64,000 bases of DNA from Mycolicibacterium sarraceniae (GCF_010731875.1 NZ_AP022595.1:1116001-1180000), one strand, 5' to 3'; numbered from the stretch's first letter, positions 8,604 to 18,748 are shown. Made by a program: numbers and translations. The notes: generated by a model from the letters alone, not told the origin.

Positions 8604-9737
8604 ATGAGCGGCACACCGCCAGCACTCGACATGAGGTCGATCCTGGAAGACAAGTCCAATCGGGTCGTGGTGTGCTGCGGCGCGGGTGGAGTCGGCAAGA
8701 CCACCACCGCCGCGGCGATGGCACTGCGGGCCGCCGAGTACGGCCGAGCCGTCGTGGTACTCACGATCGACCCCGCCAAGCGACTCGCGCAGGCGCTGGG
8801 AATCAAGGAACTCGGCAATACCCCGCAGCGGGTGCCACTGGCTCCCGAGGTGCCCGGTGAGTTGCACGCGATGATGCTCGATATGCGCCGCACGTTCGAC
8901 GAGATGGTCGTCGAATACTCGGGATCTGAACGCGCACAAGCGATTCTGGACAACCAGTTCTATCAGACGGTAGCCACGTCGTTGGCCGGCACGCAGGAAT
9001 ACATGGCGATGGAGAAGCTCGGCCAGCTGCTCGCGCAGGACCGCTGGGACCTCGTGGTCGTGGACACGCCGCCGTCGCGCAACGCACTGGACTTTCTCGA
9101 CGCCCCCAAACGGCTGGGGAGTTTTATGGACGGCCGGCTCTGGCGGCTGTTGTTGGCGCCGGGCCGGGGCTTCGGGCGCCTGGTGACCGGCGTGGTCGGC
9201 CTGGCGATGAAGGCCATGTCGACGATCCTGGGGTCGCAAATGCTGGCGGACGCGTCGGCGTTCGTGCAGTCACTGGATTCGACGTTCGGCGGATTCCGGG
9301 AGAAGGCCGATCGCACCTACGAGCTGCTCAAGCGACGCGGGACGCAATTCGTGGTGGTCTCGGCGGCCGAGCCCGACGCGCTTCGGGAGGCGTCGTTCTT
9401 CGTCGACAGGCTGTCCGCCGAAGGTATGCCGCTGGCCGGGCTGATCCTCAACCGGACCCACCCGACGCTGTGCGCGCTGACGGTCGAGCGGGCTATCGAT
9501 GGGGTCGCCGAGCTGGAGGCCAACGGTTGTGCCACCGACGGTGACCAGCTGGCGGCGGCGGTACTGCGGATTCACGCCGATCGCGCGCAGACCGCGAAGC
9601 GGGAAATCCGGTTGCTGTCGAGATTCACTGGAGCCAACCCACATGTCGCGGTGGTCGGCGTCCCGTCGTTGCCGTTTGACGTGTCCGATCTGGACGCCCT
9701 ACAGGCGATTGCCGATCAGATCACCGGCGCAACATAA
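8604..9737 (+). CDS. ArsA/Get3-like ATPase, second of a pair (Rv3680 type)
   Basis: 377 aa. Walker [16 protein letters not shown], switch [15 protein letters not shown], and a long helical insertion around residues 170-240 that in Get3 proteins forms the client-binding part. Homologue of Rv3680. Starts directly after the stop of the first ATPase and likely forms a heteromeric complex with it. Role in handling membrane-protein or hydrophobic clients is inference from the Get3 family. Convergent with whiB4, 37 bp between the stops. Confidence 0.88.
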   Translation: MSGTPPALDMRSILEDKSNRVVVCCGAGGVGKTTTAAAMALRAAEYGRAVVVLTIDPAKRLAQALGIKELGNTPQRVPLAPEVPGELHAMMLDMRRTFDEMVVEYSGSERAQAILDNQFYQTVATSLAGTQEYMAMEKLGQLLAQDRWDLVVVDTPPSRNALDFLDAPKRLGSFMDGRLWRLLLAPGRGFGRLVTGVVGLAMKAMSTILGSQMLADASAFVQSLDSTFGGFREKADRTYELLKRRGTQFVVVSAAEPDALREASFFVDRLSAEGMPLAGLILNRTHPTLCALTVERAIDGVAELEANGCATDGDQLAAAVLRIHADRAQTAKREIRLLSRFTGANPHVAVVGVPSLPFDVSDLDALQAIADQITGAT

Positions 9738-9774
9738 TGACGGCGGTCGACGAGCACCAGGCTCGGCTGGCAAG

Positions 9775-10128
9775 TTAGCTGACGCTGCGGTGCTTGCGCT
9801 GCGCGGCGAAGAATTCCGACCAAGACACCACTTCAGGGTGCTGCTTGAGCAATGCGCGGCGCTGACGCTCAGTCATGCCACCCCACACACCGAATTCCAC
9901 TCGGTTGTCCAACGCATCGGCACCGCACTCGGCCATGACCGGGCAGTGCCGACAGATCACGGCGGCCTTGCGCTGCGCCGCACCGCGGACAAACAGCTCG
10001 TCAGGATCGGTTGACCGGCACAAAGCCCGCGACACCCATACGATCCGAGCTTCCGCCTCAACGCCTTGGACGGAACCGTTCAACAGTGCTGCGCTTTGTT
10101 TGCGGGCAGCAGTCCGAATACCTGACAC
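9775..10128 (-). CDS. whiB4: WhiB4 redox-sensing Fe-S regulator
   Basis: 117 aa from GTG 10128, chosen because it matches the length and N-terminus (SGIRTAARK) of Rv3681c; an ATG 39 bp further upstream is possible. Four conserved Cys: ALCRST, VICRHCPV (two) and AECGAD bind a 4Fe-4S cluster; GVWGG turn and RQRRALLKQ basic stretch follow. WhiB4 in M. tuberculosis senses O2/NO and controls antioxidant genes. It is divergent from ponA2; the 291-bp gap between them shows no further gene. Confidence 0.94.
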   Translation of the reverse strand: MSGIRTAARKQSAALLNGSVQGVEAEARIVWVSRALCRSTDPDELFVRGAAQRKAAVICRHCPVMAECGADALDNRVEFGVWGGMTERQRRALLKQHPEVVSWSEFFAAQRKHRSVS

Positions 10129-10419
10129 CGACGATCCCCTTCGTCCGGCCGCAACCGCGGCTGACAATCTTCTGGTGTAGGCCGCGTATGCGATCTACGC
10201 CACATAGCGCCTCAGAGTGTTACCTGAATCGCACTGCCTGTTTAAGTTAGGTGGTCAGGTATCTTTTACGCAACAGTTAGATCTCACGTTTTTTGGGACG
10301 ACCGTCCAGACCGATCATGAACTGGCGTTTTCTGACCCCCTCGTAAATGCATGTTAATGGGATCTGTCCGGCAGGGGACGCTCCGCAAGACCCCACGGGT
10401 CCTCGTTACTCTGTTACAC

Positions 10420-12858
10420 ATGTCGGAACGCCCTCCGGCCGGCGCGACAATCATCAAGCTGGCCTGGTGCTGCCTATTGGCCAGCGTGTTACTTGCGGCG
10501 CTCCTGTTTCCCGTGGTCGGCGGCGTGGGGCTGATGTCCAACCGCGCTTCCGATGTAGTCGCCAACGGCTCGGCTCAACTCGTCGAGGGTGAAGTGCCCG
10601 CGGTGACGACGATGGTGGACGCCAAGGGCAACCCCATCGCATGGCTCTATTCGCAGCGTCGCTTCGAGGTCCCCAGCGACAAGATCGCCGACACGATGAA
10701 ACTGGCAATCGTTTCGATTGAGGACAAGCGGTTTGCCGAACACAACGGTGTCGACTGGAAAGGCACGCTGACCGGCTTGGCGGGCTACGCCTCCGGCGAT
10801 CTCGACACTCGCGGCGGGTCGACGATCGAACAGCAGTACGTGAAGAACTACCAGCTGCTGGTGATCGCGCAGACCGACGCGGAGAAGCGCGCAGCGGTGG
10901 AAACCACGCCCGCTCGTAAGCTGCGCGAGATCCGGATGGCTCTGACGCTCGACAAGACGTTCACCAAGGCCGAGATCCTGACCCGCTATCTGAATCTGGT
11001 CAGCTTCGGCAACGGCGCCTTCGGCATCCAGGACGCCGCGCAGACCTACTTCGGTGTCGACGCCTCCCAGCTGAACTGGCAGCAGGCCGCACTGCTGGCC
11101 GGGATGGTCCAGTCGACGAGCACCCTGAACCCGTACACCAACCCCGACGGTGCGCTGGCCCGCCGCAACCTGGTGCTCGACACCTTGATCGACAACGAGC
11201 CCAAGTACGCCGACGAACTGCGCGCCGCCAAGCAGCAGCCGCTCGGCATCCTGCCGCAGCCCAACGAGTTGCCCCGGGGCTGCATCGCCGCCGGCGACCG
11301 AGCCTTCTTCTGTGATTACGTGCAGGAGTATCTGGCCCGAGCAGGTATCAGCAAGGATCAGCTGTCCCGCGGCGGCTACCTGATCAAGACCACTCTGGAC
11401 CCCGATGTCCAGAACTCGGTCAAATCGGCTGTCGACTCGATCGCAGCCCCCGATATCCAGGGCATCGCGAGCGTGATGAGCGTTGTGCTACCGGGTAAGA
11501 CCGCCCACCCAGTGGTCGCGATGGTCAGCAACCGGACCTACGGGCTGAACTCGGCTGTCGGGGAAACCATGCAGCCGCAACCGTTTTCGCTTGCCGGCGA
11601 CGGCGCCGGGTCGATCTTCAAGATCTTCACCACGGCCGCCGCCCTCGATATGGGGATGGGCATCAACGCGAACCTCGACGCCCCGGTGCGGTTCGAAGCC
11701 AAGGGCTTGGGCAGCGGCGGCGCGAAGGGCTGCCCGAAGGACACCTGGTGTGTGCAGAACGCGGGCAACTACCGCGGCTCGATGAGCGTGACCGACGCAC
11801 TGGCCACCTCGCCCAACACCGCCTTCGCCAAACTCATCTCCCAGGTCGGCGTGCAGCGCACGGTCGATATGGCGGTCAAGCTGGGGCTGCGGTCATACGC
11901 CGAGCCGGGCACCGCGCGCCCGTACGACCCGGACAGCAACGAGAGCCTCGCCGATTTCATCAAGCGCCAGAACCTCGGATCGTTCACGTTGGGCCCGATC
12001 GAGGTAAACGCGCTCGAACTGTCCAATGTGGCCTCGACGCTGGCGTCCGGCGGGACGTGGTGCCCGCCGGACCCGGTCGACAAACTCTTCGACCGCAACG
12101 GCAATGAGGTGTCGGTGACCACCGACACCTGCGACCAGGTGGTCCCCGAGGGGCTGGCCAACACCCTGTCCAATGCGCTGAGCAAGGATGACGTCAGCGG
12201 CACGGCGGCCGGCTCGGCCAGCTCGACGGGCTGGAACCTGCCGATGTCGGGCAAGACCGGTACCACCGAGGCGCACCGATCCTCGGGCTTCCTCGGCTAC
12301 ACCAACCACTACGCGGCCGCCGCCTACATTTATGACGATTCGCCCACCCCGTCGGACCTGTGTTCGTGGCCGTTGCGGCAGTGCGGTGACGGCAACCTCT
12401 ACGGCGGCAACGAACCTGCCAAGACCTGGTTCACCGCGATGAAGCCGCTGGCCCAGAGCTTCGGCGATATCGCGCTACCGCCCACCGATCCGCGCTATGT
12501 CGACGGGGCCCCGGGCTCGCGGGTGCCGAGCGTGTCCGGCCTGCCGCAGGGTTCGGCGCGAGACCGGCTGAAGGACGCGGGGTTCCAGGTCGCCGATCAG
12601 GCCAACCCGGTCAACAGTGTGGCGCCTGCCGGGGAGGTCGTCGGCACATCGCCCAGCGGCCAGACCGTACCCGGATCGATCGTCACGATCCAGGTCAGCA
12701 ACGGCATTCCGCCGGCACCGGCGCCGCCGCCACCGCCGCCGGGCGGGCTGCCCATACCCGGTCTGGACGGCGCCCCGTTCGGACAGACCGTCGTCCAGAT
12801 CCCCGGATTGCCGCCGATCACGGTCCCATTGCTGGCCCCGCCACCGCCTCCGCCATAG
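10420..12858 (+). CDS. ponA2: Class A penicillin-binding protein PonA2 with PASTA domain
   Basis: 812 aa from ATG 10420, matching the N-terminus of Rv3682. Order: short cytoplasmic end and signal anchor (about residues 8-32); GT51 transglycosylase with EDKRFAEHNGVDW and GGSTIEQQY; transpeptidase with GSIFK (SxxK serine), TSPNT (SxN) and SGKTGTTEA (KTG); one PASTA repeat (about residues 695-760); Pro-rich tail. Polymerises and cross-links peptidoglycan at the outer face of the membrane. WhiB4 is divergent upstream, a conserved arrangement. The 3' neighbour is a phosphoesterase. Confidence 0.96.
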   Translation: MSERPPAGATIIKLAWCCLLASVLLAALLFPVVGGVGLMSNRASDVVANGSAQLVEGEVPAVTTMVDAKGNPIAWLYSQRRFEVPSDKIADTMKLAIVSIEDKRFAEHNGVDWKGTLTGLAGYASGDLDTRGGSTIEQQYVKNYQLLVIAQTDAEKRAAVETTPARKLREIRMALTLDKTFTKAEILTRYLNLVSFGNGAFGIQDAAQTYFGVDASQLNWQQAALLAGMVQSTSTLNPYTNPDGALARRNLVLDTLIDNEPKYADELRAAKQQPLGILPQPNELPRGCIAAGDRAFFCDYVQEYLARAGISKDQLSRGGYLIKTTLDPDVQNSVKSAVDSIAAPDIQGIASVMSVVLPGKTAHPVVAMVSNRTYGLNSAVGETMQPQPFSLAGDGAGSIFKIFTTAAALDMGMGINANLDAPVRFEAKGLGSGGAKGCPKDTWCVQNAGNYRGSMSVTDALATSPNTAFAKLISQVGVQRTVDMAVKLGLRSYAEPGTARPYDPDSNESLADFIKRQNLGSFTLGPIEVNALELSNVASTLASGGTWCPPDPVDKLFDRNGNEVSVTTDTCDQVVPEGLANTLSNALSKDDVSGTAAGSASSTGWNLPMSGKTGTTEAHRSSGFLGYTNHYAAAAYIYDDSPTPSDLCSWPLRQCGDGNLYGGNEPAKTWFTAMKPLAQSFGDIALPPTDPRYVDGAPGSRVPSVSGLPQGSARDRLKDAGFQVADQANPVNSVAPAGEVVGTSPSGQTVPGSIVTIQVSNGIPPAPAPPPPPPGGLPIPGLDGAPFGQTVVQIPGLPPITVPLLAPPPPPP

Positions 12859-12909
12859 CGCGGGAATCTTCACACGTCGCTCGCCCCGATGAACCGCGGC
12901 GAGGGGCAG

Positions 12910-12915
12910 TATTCT
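12910..12915 (+). promoter_or_regulatory. Candidate -10, leaderless start of phosphoesterase gene
   Basis: TATTCT followed by seven bases and then ATG 12923. Perfect spacing for a leaderless message; there is no Shine-Dalgarno sequence before the ATG. No convincing -35. Confidence 0.45.
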
Positions 12916-12922
12916 GGCCGGT

Positions 12923-13879
12923 ATGGCTGTGCCGTCCGCAGTGAAGTCGTCCGCCCTCGTCGCTGCCGGCTCGGCCGCGCTTGCGCTCGGCTACGCCACG
13001 GTGATCGAACGCAACGCGTTCGTGGTCCGCGAAGTGACCATGCCGGTGCTGTCCCCGGGCTCCACGCCCCTGCGGGTGCTGCACCTCAGCGATATCCACA
13101 TGCGGCCCGCGCAGCTGCACAAACAAGCCTGGTTGCGCGAGTTGGCTCGCTGGGAGCCCGACCTGGTGGTCAACACCGGCGACAACCTGTCGCACCCCAA
13201 GGCTGTGCCCGCGGTGGTGCAGGCGGTCGGTGATCTGTTGTCGGTCCCTGGCGTCTTCGTGTTCGGCAGTAATGACTACTTCGCCCCGAAGTTCAAGAAC
13301 CCGGCACGGTACCTGTACGACAGCAACGGTCGCATCCACGGCAACGCGCTGCCGTGGCAGGATCTGCGCGCGGCGTTTACCGAACGCGGCTGGCTGGACC
13401 TGACCCACAACCGGCGCGATCTCGAGGTGGCCGGGCTGACCATCGCCGCCGCTGGCGTCGACGACCCGCATCTGGGTCGAGACCGCTACGAGACCATCGC
13501 CGGCCCACCCAATCCGACGGCGAACCTCTCCCTCGGTGTGGCCCACGCCCCCTACACCCGCGTGCTGGACCGGTTCGCCGCCGACGGCTATCAGCTCGTT
13601 ATGGCCGGGCATACCCACGGCGGACAGCTGTGCCTGCCGTTCTACGGTGCCCTCGTCACCAACTGCGACCTGGACCGTTCCCGCGCCAAGGGGGCGTCGC
13701 GCTGGGGTAAGGACACCTCGCTGCACGTGTCGGCGGGCATCGGCACCGGACCGTTCGCCCCGTTCCGGTTCTGCTGCCGCCCCGAGGCCACCCTGCTGAC
13801 CCTGGTGGGTGCACCGACCGGCGGACATGACGAGACGCGAAACGTGGTGCGGTCCAGCCCTACCGCCTCCGTGCGGTGA
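12923..13879 (+). CDS. Membrane-anchored metallophosphoesterase
   Basis: 318 aa, homologue of Rv3683. N-terminal hydrophobic segment (about residues 8-25) then a calcineurin-like phosphoesterase: LSDIHMRPAQ (metal-binding Asp/His), NTGDNLS (Asp), GSNDY in place of the usual GNHD/E, and MAGHTHGGQ (His). Resembles the YkuE/YaeI-like family acting on envelope or lipid phosphate esters; substrate unknown. The altered GNH motif keeps Asn nearby but should be checked structurally. Conserved position after ponA2. Confidence 0.88.
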   Translation: MAVPSAVKSSALVAAGSAALALGYATVIERNAFVVREVTMPVLSPGSTPLRVLHLSDIHMRPAQLHKQAWLRELARWEPDLVVNTGDNLSHPKAVPAVVQAVGDLLSVPGVFVFGSNDYFAPKFKNPARYLYDSNGRIHGNALPWQDLRAAFTERGWLDLTHNRRDLEVAGLTIAAAGVDDPHLGRDRYETIAGPPNPTANLSLGVAHAPYTRVLDRFAADGYQLVMAGHTHGGQLCLPFYGALVTNCDLDRSRAKGASRWGKDTSLHVSAGIGTGPFAPFRFCCRPEATLLTLVGAPTGGHDETRNVVRSSPTASVR

Positions 13880-13904
13880 ACCCCGCCCGCGGTAATCGCC
13901 AGCG

Positions 13905-15029
13905 ATGACCACGGTCGTCGCCGCCCATACCCACCCCCGCGGCTGGTTGGACAACGCCATTCGGCTGATCGAGGCTGACAGCCGCCGCAGCGCCGACACT
14001 CACCTGTTGCGCTACCCGCTTCCTGCGTCGTGGTGCGCGACTGCGGATATCGCGCTCTATCTCAAAGACGAATCAACGCATATCACCGGCAGTCTCAAAC
14101 ACCGGCTGGCACGCTCACTGTTCCTCTACGGGCTGTGCAACGGCAAGATCGATGAGCAGACCACGATCGTCGAAGCGTCGTCGGGGTCAACGGCGGTGTC
14201 GGAGGCGTATTTCGCCGCGCTGCTGGGCCTGCCGTTCGTCGCGGTCATGACGGCCTCAACCAGCCCCTCGAAGATCAAACTCATCGAGGCCCAAGGCGGG
14301 CGGTGTCATTTCGTTGATCGGCCTGGTGAGGTGTACACCGAGGCGCAGCGGATCGCCGACGAGACCGGCGGCCATTACCTGGATCAGTTCACCAACGCCG
14401 AGCGGGCCACCGATTGGCGGGGCAACAACAACATCGCCGAGTCGATCTATCAGCAGATGAGTCACGAACGCCATCCGATCCCCGACTGGATCGTGGCGGG
14501 CGCGGGTACCGGCGGCACAAGCGCCACGATCGGGCGCTACATCCGATATCAGCGCCACGCAACCCAGCTCTGCGTGGTCGACCCGGAGAACTCGGCGTTC
14601 TTCCCGTCCTACGCGCAAGGCCGCGGCGACATCGTGACGGGGGCGCCGTCGCGGATCGAGGGCATCGGCCGGCCACGGGTGGAACCGTCGTTCCTGCCCG
14701 AGATCGTAGACCGGATGGTCAGCGTGCCCGACGCGGCGTCGATCGCGGCCGCCCATCACGTATCGCGGGTGTTGGGGCGCCGAGTCGGCCCATCAACGGG
14801 AACCAACGTGTGGGGTGCATTCGGTCTGCTCGCCGAAATGGTCGCTGCCGGCGTCGGCGGCTCGGTGGTCACCCTGATCGCCGATAGCGGTGACCGCTAC
14901 GCCGACACCTGTTACAACGCCGACTGGCTAGCGGCTCACAACCTCGACCCGAGCGTGTACGCAGGTGCGCTCGGCGAGTTCGAACGATCCTGTGGCTGGG
15001 CCTGGTCCGGGTCATCGACGGCGTCATAG
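13905..15029 (+). CDS. cds1: PLP-dependent cysteine desulfhydrase (Cds1 type)
   Basis: 374 aa, homologue of Rv3684. Type II PLP fold (cysteine synthase family): [13 protein letters not shown] carries the Schiff-base Lys, [10 protein letters not shown] binds substrate carboxylate, [12 protein letters not shown] binds PLP phosphate. M. tuberculosis Cds1 releases H2S, pyruvate and ammonia from cysteine and supports respiration and redox balance. Follows the phosphoesterase gene by 25 bp. The last 94 bp overlap an antisense candidate small gene. Confidence 0.9.
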   Translation: MTTVVAAHTHPRGWLDNAIRLIEADSRRSADTHLLRYPLPASWCATADIALYLKDESTHITGSLKHRLARSLFLYGLCNGKIDEQTTIVEASSGSTAVSEAYFAALLGLPFVAVMTASTSPSKIKLIEAQGGRCHFVDRPGEVYTEAQRIADETGGHYLDQFTNAERATDWRGNNNIAESIYQQMSHERHPIPDWIVAGAGTGGTSATIGRYIRYQRHATQLCVVDPENSAFFPSYAQGRGDIVTGAPSRIEGIGRPRVEPSFLPEIVDRMVSVPDAASIAAAHHVSRVLGRRVGPSTGTNVWGAFGLLAEMVAAGVGGSVVTLIADSGDRYADTCYNADWLAAHNLDPSVYAGALGEFERSCGWAWSGSSTAS

Positions 15030-15106
15030 TCGCCGGTCACGACCAGCCAGAGTGCTGCGAGCAGGAAAAATCCCCCGTACACCACGGCCCCCAAAGCGGT
15101 CATCAT
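14936..15106 (-). CDS. Candidate small membrane protein antisense to cds1 3' end
   Basis: 56 aa from ATG 15106 (or 15103). A good ribosome site (GGTGGAG) sits 5-6 bp upstream. The peptide has one hydrophobic helix (about residues 5-24, [18 protein letters not shown]) followed by a polar tail. The overlap with cds1 is over the tail only, so the tail may be a by-product; the helix lies outside cds1. Function unknown. Confidence 0.45.
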   Translation of the reverse strand: MMTALGAVVYGGFFLLAALWLVVTGDYDAVDDPDQAQPQDRSNSPSAPAYTLGSRL

Positions 15107-15270
15107 CGGCTCCACCTTTCGCTGCTCGACGTGTCTGTCTCGCCGTCTGTGCGCATAACGCCATCGACAACTCGGATCCATCCCGCAACGCGTCGCGAAA
15201 CTCGGCCACCTGGCCGACAAGCCGTTTGGCTTCCGACTGGGCACGTGCGATACGCTGTCGTGGCTTCACG

Positions 15271-15344
<74 letters not shown>

Positions 15345-15354
15345 CAATGAAAGT

Positions 15355-15389
15355 AAGGCCCTGACTAGGGATTCCCTGGTCAGGGCCTT
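15355..15389 (+). terminator. Hairpin terminator of the tRNA-Pro transcript
   Basis: AAGGCCCTGAC and GTCAGGGCCTT form a perfect 11-bp stem beginning 10 bp after the tRNA. The 13-nt loop can itself pair (AGGG with CCCT). The T-run is short, as is usual in mycobacteria. Confidence 0.8.
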
Positions 15390-15580
15390 CTCTCATTTCT
15401 GGGCAGATCGGCCGGTGGCCCGCAGTTAGCCCGTGTCCAGCGTTCGTGATTCTTCGGTGTGGATCTTCCACCATTCGAGCTTCTTCGCAGGTGGCGAAGT
15501 TGCTTCGGCGGGGGAGTTGGTGGTCGGAGACGGACGAACCGAATTACTGGGCAACCGAGGGGCGATGATGCCTGCTAAGT

Positions 15581-15608
15581 CACCCCCGGTCTAAGCAGCC
15601 CGGGGGTG
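15581..15608 (-). terminator. Hairpin terminator downstream of the proline-rich protein gene
   Basis: CACCCCCGG pairs with CCGGGGGTG across a 10-nt loop, 14 bp beyond the stop of the minus-strand gene ending at 15623. No U-tract. The stretch between this hairpin and the tRNA terminator (15390-15580) shows no gene. Confidence 0.65.
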
Positions 15609-15622
15609 AAGTAGTTACCGCG

Positions 15623-16228
15623 TCAGAACGGCGGCGGCGGTAGCGCCGGCGGCGGCGGAAGCGGAGGCGGACCTGGCAGTGGCGGAGAGCCCGGCAGGAA
15701 CGGAATCCACGGCGGCGGCGGCAATGCCGGCGGCCCCGGAAGCGGCGGCGGCCCGATCATGGGCGGCGGAGGCAGCGGGCCAAGGGCCGGCGGCGGGCCA
15801 ACCGCTGGTGGCGGAGGCAACGCCGGCGCGGCCGGCACTGCGGCCGCCGAAAGGGCCGACGGGACCGAGGCAGCGGTGAGGCCCGCGAACGGGTTTTTGC
15901 CGCCCTGGAACGCCGAGAACACCAGCGCCGAGCCCACGCTGCCGGCCACGGCGGTGGTGCCGCCGATCGCGCCATTGGCGATGGGTACCCCGATCGCCAG
16001 CCCGATGTTCTGTGCCGCCTGGTCCTGGGCGGTTTGACGAGCCTCGTCCACCGAACGACCGATGGTCTTGTCGTACGCACCCGTCAAGCTGTCGAGATAC
16101 GTCTGCAGATCCGCCCCTTGGTCTGCCGGCTGAGGTGCGGCCGATGCCGTACCACCCGGCGCAAACAACGCGCCAAGTGATAGCGACACGGTCGCCATCA
16201 CTCGTAGCGATGTGTGTCGAAGGCTCAT
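15623..16228 (-). CDS. Secreted proline-rich protein
   Basis: 201 aa from ATG 16228 with an AGGAAGGGGG ribosome site. Sec signal peptide (about residues 1-31, cleavage after TASAA), a small helical domain (about residues 35-115), then an 85-residue tail made almost entirely of Pro, Leu, Gly and Ala ending PPPPF. Many mycobacterial exported proteins have such tails. No catalytic motif recognised; a cell-wall-associated role is inference. Hairpin terminator follows. Confidence 0.75.
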   Translation of the reverse strand: MSLRHTSLRVMATVSLSLGALFAPGGTASAAPQPADQGADLQTYLDSLTGAYDKTIGRSVDEARQTAQDQAAQNIGLAIGVPIANGAIGGTTAVAGSVGSALVFSAFQGGKNPFAGLTAASVPSALSAAAVPAAPALPPPPAVGPPPALGPLPPPPMIGPPPLPGPPALPPPPWIPFLPGSPPLPGPPPLPPPPALPPPPF

Positions 16229-16320
16229 GTCGGCCCCCTTCCTGATGGAGCCATACTATCGGGCCACAGCCCAGATAGACATCCCGTCATGTTGGCGTCG
16301 GCACCGAGCCGGCCCGGTGG

Positions 16321-17030
16321 TCAGCGCAGCGCGGGCCAGCGCATTCTTCCCCTCGGCCAGGGGGCCAACGGAAACACGCCGTCGCCGGCGGCGACGATGA
16401 CGTCGTAGCGCTCAGCCATCCCTATTAGCAGGGCGTCGACCCCGACGGGCTCGACCGGGAAGCCGTCGGTGTGCGTGACGGTCATCCGATGCCCCGCCAG
16501 CGCGACACGGAACGCGGTGTCCGCTCCGGCGTCGATGATCCGAAGGCGGATACGCCCCGGGTTTGGCGGTGAAAGCGCTTGGAGCATAGGGGATTCTGCC
16601 GTTGACCAGATAGTAGGGATAGACCACACCGCCGGGATCACCACCGAGGAGCTTGCTGCGGCGCGTTGACCCCGGTGCAGGGTGTGCCCAGTAGGCGCCC
16701 GCGTCGGGAACCGAGAATCTGTAGGTGAAGGCAGCTTGTTGGTCACGGTGGCGACGATCTCGTCACCGACGTTGGCCCGGATCAGCAGACCGGGGACGAT
16801 GTCGGCGTAGCCGCGCGTGTTGACCAACCGCCTGCCCAGGACGACGGTGACGGTCTTACCGGTGTGCGGGCGAGCCGCCTCGGCGGCCTCGATCGCGGCG
16901 CTCAGATCCGTGGGCACAGCTGTGGGTTGAATCTGCGGCGGCGGTGCCGGAGCGCTGCTGTGCCCGCACGCCGACAGGGCTACCCCCGCTCCGGCTGTCA
17001 CACTGGACGCCTGGAACGCTCGTCGGCTCT
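16321..17030 (-). pseudogene. Degenerate multicopper oxidase (MmcO-like)
   Basis: Pieces of a Tat-exported, lipoprotein-type multicopper oxidase are seen in shifting frames: RRAFQ twin-Arg and ALSAC lipobox (about 16965-17020), TVTVVLGRRLVNTRG and PGLLIRANVGDEI, then in another frame VPDAGAYWAHP and VYPYYLVNGR, then DAGADTAFRVALAGHRM and THTDGFPV back in the first frame. A TAG stands directly before the twin-Arg segment. The HWHG copper ligands and the C-terminal copper domain are absent. At least two frameshifts plus deletions, so no functional enzyme. Confidence 0.75.
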
Positions 17031-17077
17031 ATTGCCGACGCCGAGAACCAGATCCGCCCATTGGTGGCGCCTCGCCA

Positions 17078-18748
17078 TCACAGTGCCCCAGCGGCTGCTC
17101 TACCCGCGACGCGGCCCGAGAACAGGCAGCCTCCAAGGAACGTTCCTTCCAAGGCGTTGTAGCCGTGCACGCCGCCGCCACCGAATCCGGCCACCTCGCC
17201 CGCGGCATACAGTCCGACGATCGGACGACCGTCCAGACCGATCGCCCGCGACGACAGGTCAGTCTGTATGCCACCGAGGGTCTTGCGGGTCAGAATGTGC
17301 AACTTCACCCCGATCAGCGGCCCGGCCGCCGGGTCGAGGATGCGGTGCGGTGCCGCTGTCCGGCCGATCCGGTCGCCGATGTACCGCCGGGAATTGCGGA
17401 TCCCTTGTACCTGAGCATCTTTGGCGTACGGGTTGGCCATCTGCAAATCGCGGGCCTCGATCTGCGCCCGGATGCGCCCGGTGTCGAGCAACGGTTCGTC
17501 GGTCAGTGCATTCATCTTCGCCACCAGCTCGTCGAGACCCCCCGCGACCACGAAATCGGCGCCGTGACGCTTGAAGGCCTCTACCGGCGCCGGCGCGCCC
17601 TTGCTCAGCAATCGCTCCTTGAGGAATCCGGTGCGGTCCTTATTGGTGATGTCAGGATTCTGTTCGGATCCCGATAGGGCGAACTCCCGCTCGATGATCT
17701 TCTGCGTGAGGATGAACCAACTGTGGTCGTAGCCGGCGATCTCCGGGCTGGTGCGCAGGTAGCGCAGGGTTCCCAGGGTGTCGTAGCCGGGCAGGTAGGG
17801 CTCGGGCAACCGCCGGCCCAGTGCGTCGAACCACATCGACGACGGCCCCGGCAGGATACGAATGGCGTGGGCCGGCCAGATCGGATCCCAGTTCTGCACC
17901 CCCTCGGTGTAATGCCACATCCGGTCCCGATTTACCGTGCGCACCCCCGAGTTGGCGGCGATGTCGAGCATCCTGCCATCGACGTAGGCGGGCACCCCGG
18001 TGATCATCTCCCGCGGCGGGGTGCCCATCCGCTGCGGCCAGTACCGTCGCACGACGTCATGGTTGCCGCCTATGCCACCGGTGGTGAGAATGACTGTCTG
18101 AGAGGATAATTCGAACTCGCCCACGGCATCCCGGTTGGACGTCACACCACGCGGGGCGTCGTCGGGCGCGAGCACCACACCCCGTACGCCGGTAACGGCG
18201 CCGTCGGTGATCACCAGCTCGTCGACTCTGTGCCGGTGGCGGAACGTCACCAAGCCGCGGTCAGCGGCGGTCAATGCCGACGCCACGAACGGCTCCACCA
18301 CCCCGGTACCAGTGCCCCAGGCGACGTGGAAGCGCGGCACCGAGTTGCCGTGTCCATCGGCGCGCAGGTCGCCGCGCTCGGCCCAGCCGACGGTGGGCAG
18401 GAATGTGATGCCGTGGCTGAGCAGCCATGAGCGCTTCTCCCCCGCGGCGAATTCAACGTAGGCCCGGGCCCAGCGCACTGCCCAGCTGTCCTCATCGTCG
18501 ATCCGGTCGAACTGGGCGCTGCCCGACCAGTCATTCCACGCCAGCTCGACGCTGTCTTTGACCCCCAAGCGCCGCTGTTCAGGGCTGTCGACCAGGAACA
18601 GCCCACCGAACGACCAGAACGCCTGCCCGCCGAGGTTCGCCTCATTCTCCTGGTCGATCAGCACGACCCTCTTGCCGCGGCTGGTCAGTTCGTGGGTAGC
18701 GACGAGACCGGCCAGACCGGCCCCGACCACGATGACATCTGCGTCCAT
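17078..18748 (-). CDS. FAD-dependent oxidoreductase (KstD/fumarate reductase-like; Rv0785 type)
   Basis: 556 aa from ATG 18748; the open frame extends upstream without family resemblance. N-terminal dinucleotide motif VIVVGAGLAGLVATHEL, then QAFWSFGGLFLV, TTGGIGGNH and a C-terminal FAD motif GLYAAGEVAGFGGGG. This layout fits the flavoprotein subunit family that includes 3-ketosteroid delta1-dehydrogenases; the length and motifs match the Rv0785-like 'FAD-binding dehydrogenase' branch whose substrate is not known. Flanked on both sides by broken oxidoreductase genes, which suggests an accessory redox region now decaying. Confidence 0.85.
   Translation of the reverse strand: MDADVIVVGAGLAGLVATHELTSRGKRVVLIDQENEANLGGQAFWSFGGLFLVDSPEQRRLGVKDSVELAWNDWSGSAQFDRIDDEDSWAVRWARAYVEFAAGEKRSWLLSHGITFLPTVGWAERGDLRADGHGNSVPRFHVAWGTGTGVVEPFVASALTAADRGLVTFRHRHRVDELVITDGAVTGVRGVVLAPDDAPRGVTSNRDAVGEFELSSQTVILTTGGIGGNHDVVRRYWPQRMGTPPREMITGVPAYVDGRMLDIAANSGVRTVNRDRMWHYTEGVQNWDPIWPAHAIRILPGPSSMWFDALGRRLPEPYLPGYDTLGTLRYLRTSPEIAGYDHSWFILTQKIIEREFALSGSEQNPDITNKDRTGFLKERLLSKGAPAPVEAFKRHGADFVVAGGLDELVAKMNALTDEPLLDTGRIRAQIEARDLQMANPYAKDAQVQGIRNSRRYIGDRIGRTAAPHRILDPAAGPLIGVKLHILTRKTLGGIQTDLSSRAIGLDGRPIVGLYAAGEVAGFGGGGVHGYNALEGTFLGGCLFSGRVAGRAAAGAL

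Noticed and set aside
7614..9239. Minus-strand open frame of 541 codons
   Set aside because: Antisense to the two Get3-like ATPases and without protein-like motifs.
7584..9737. Arsenite efflux ATPase operon
   Set aside because: No Cys-rich metalloid-binding site and no arsB, arsR or arsC nearby; motifs and synteny fit the Rv3679-Rv3680 pair.
12818..13999. Minus-strand open frame of 393 codons
   Set aside because: Antisense to the phosphoesterase gene, which has intact metal-binding motifs and a leaderless promoter.
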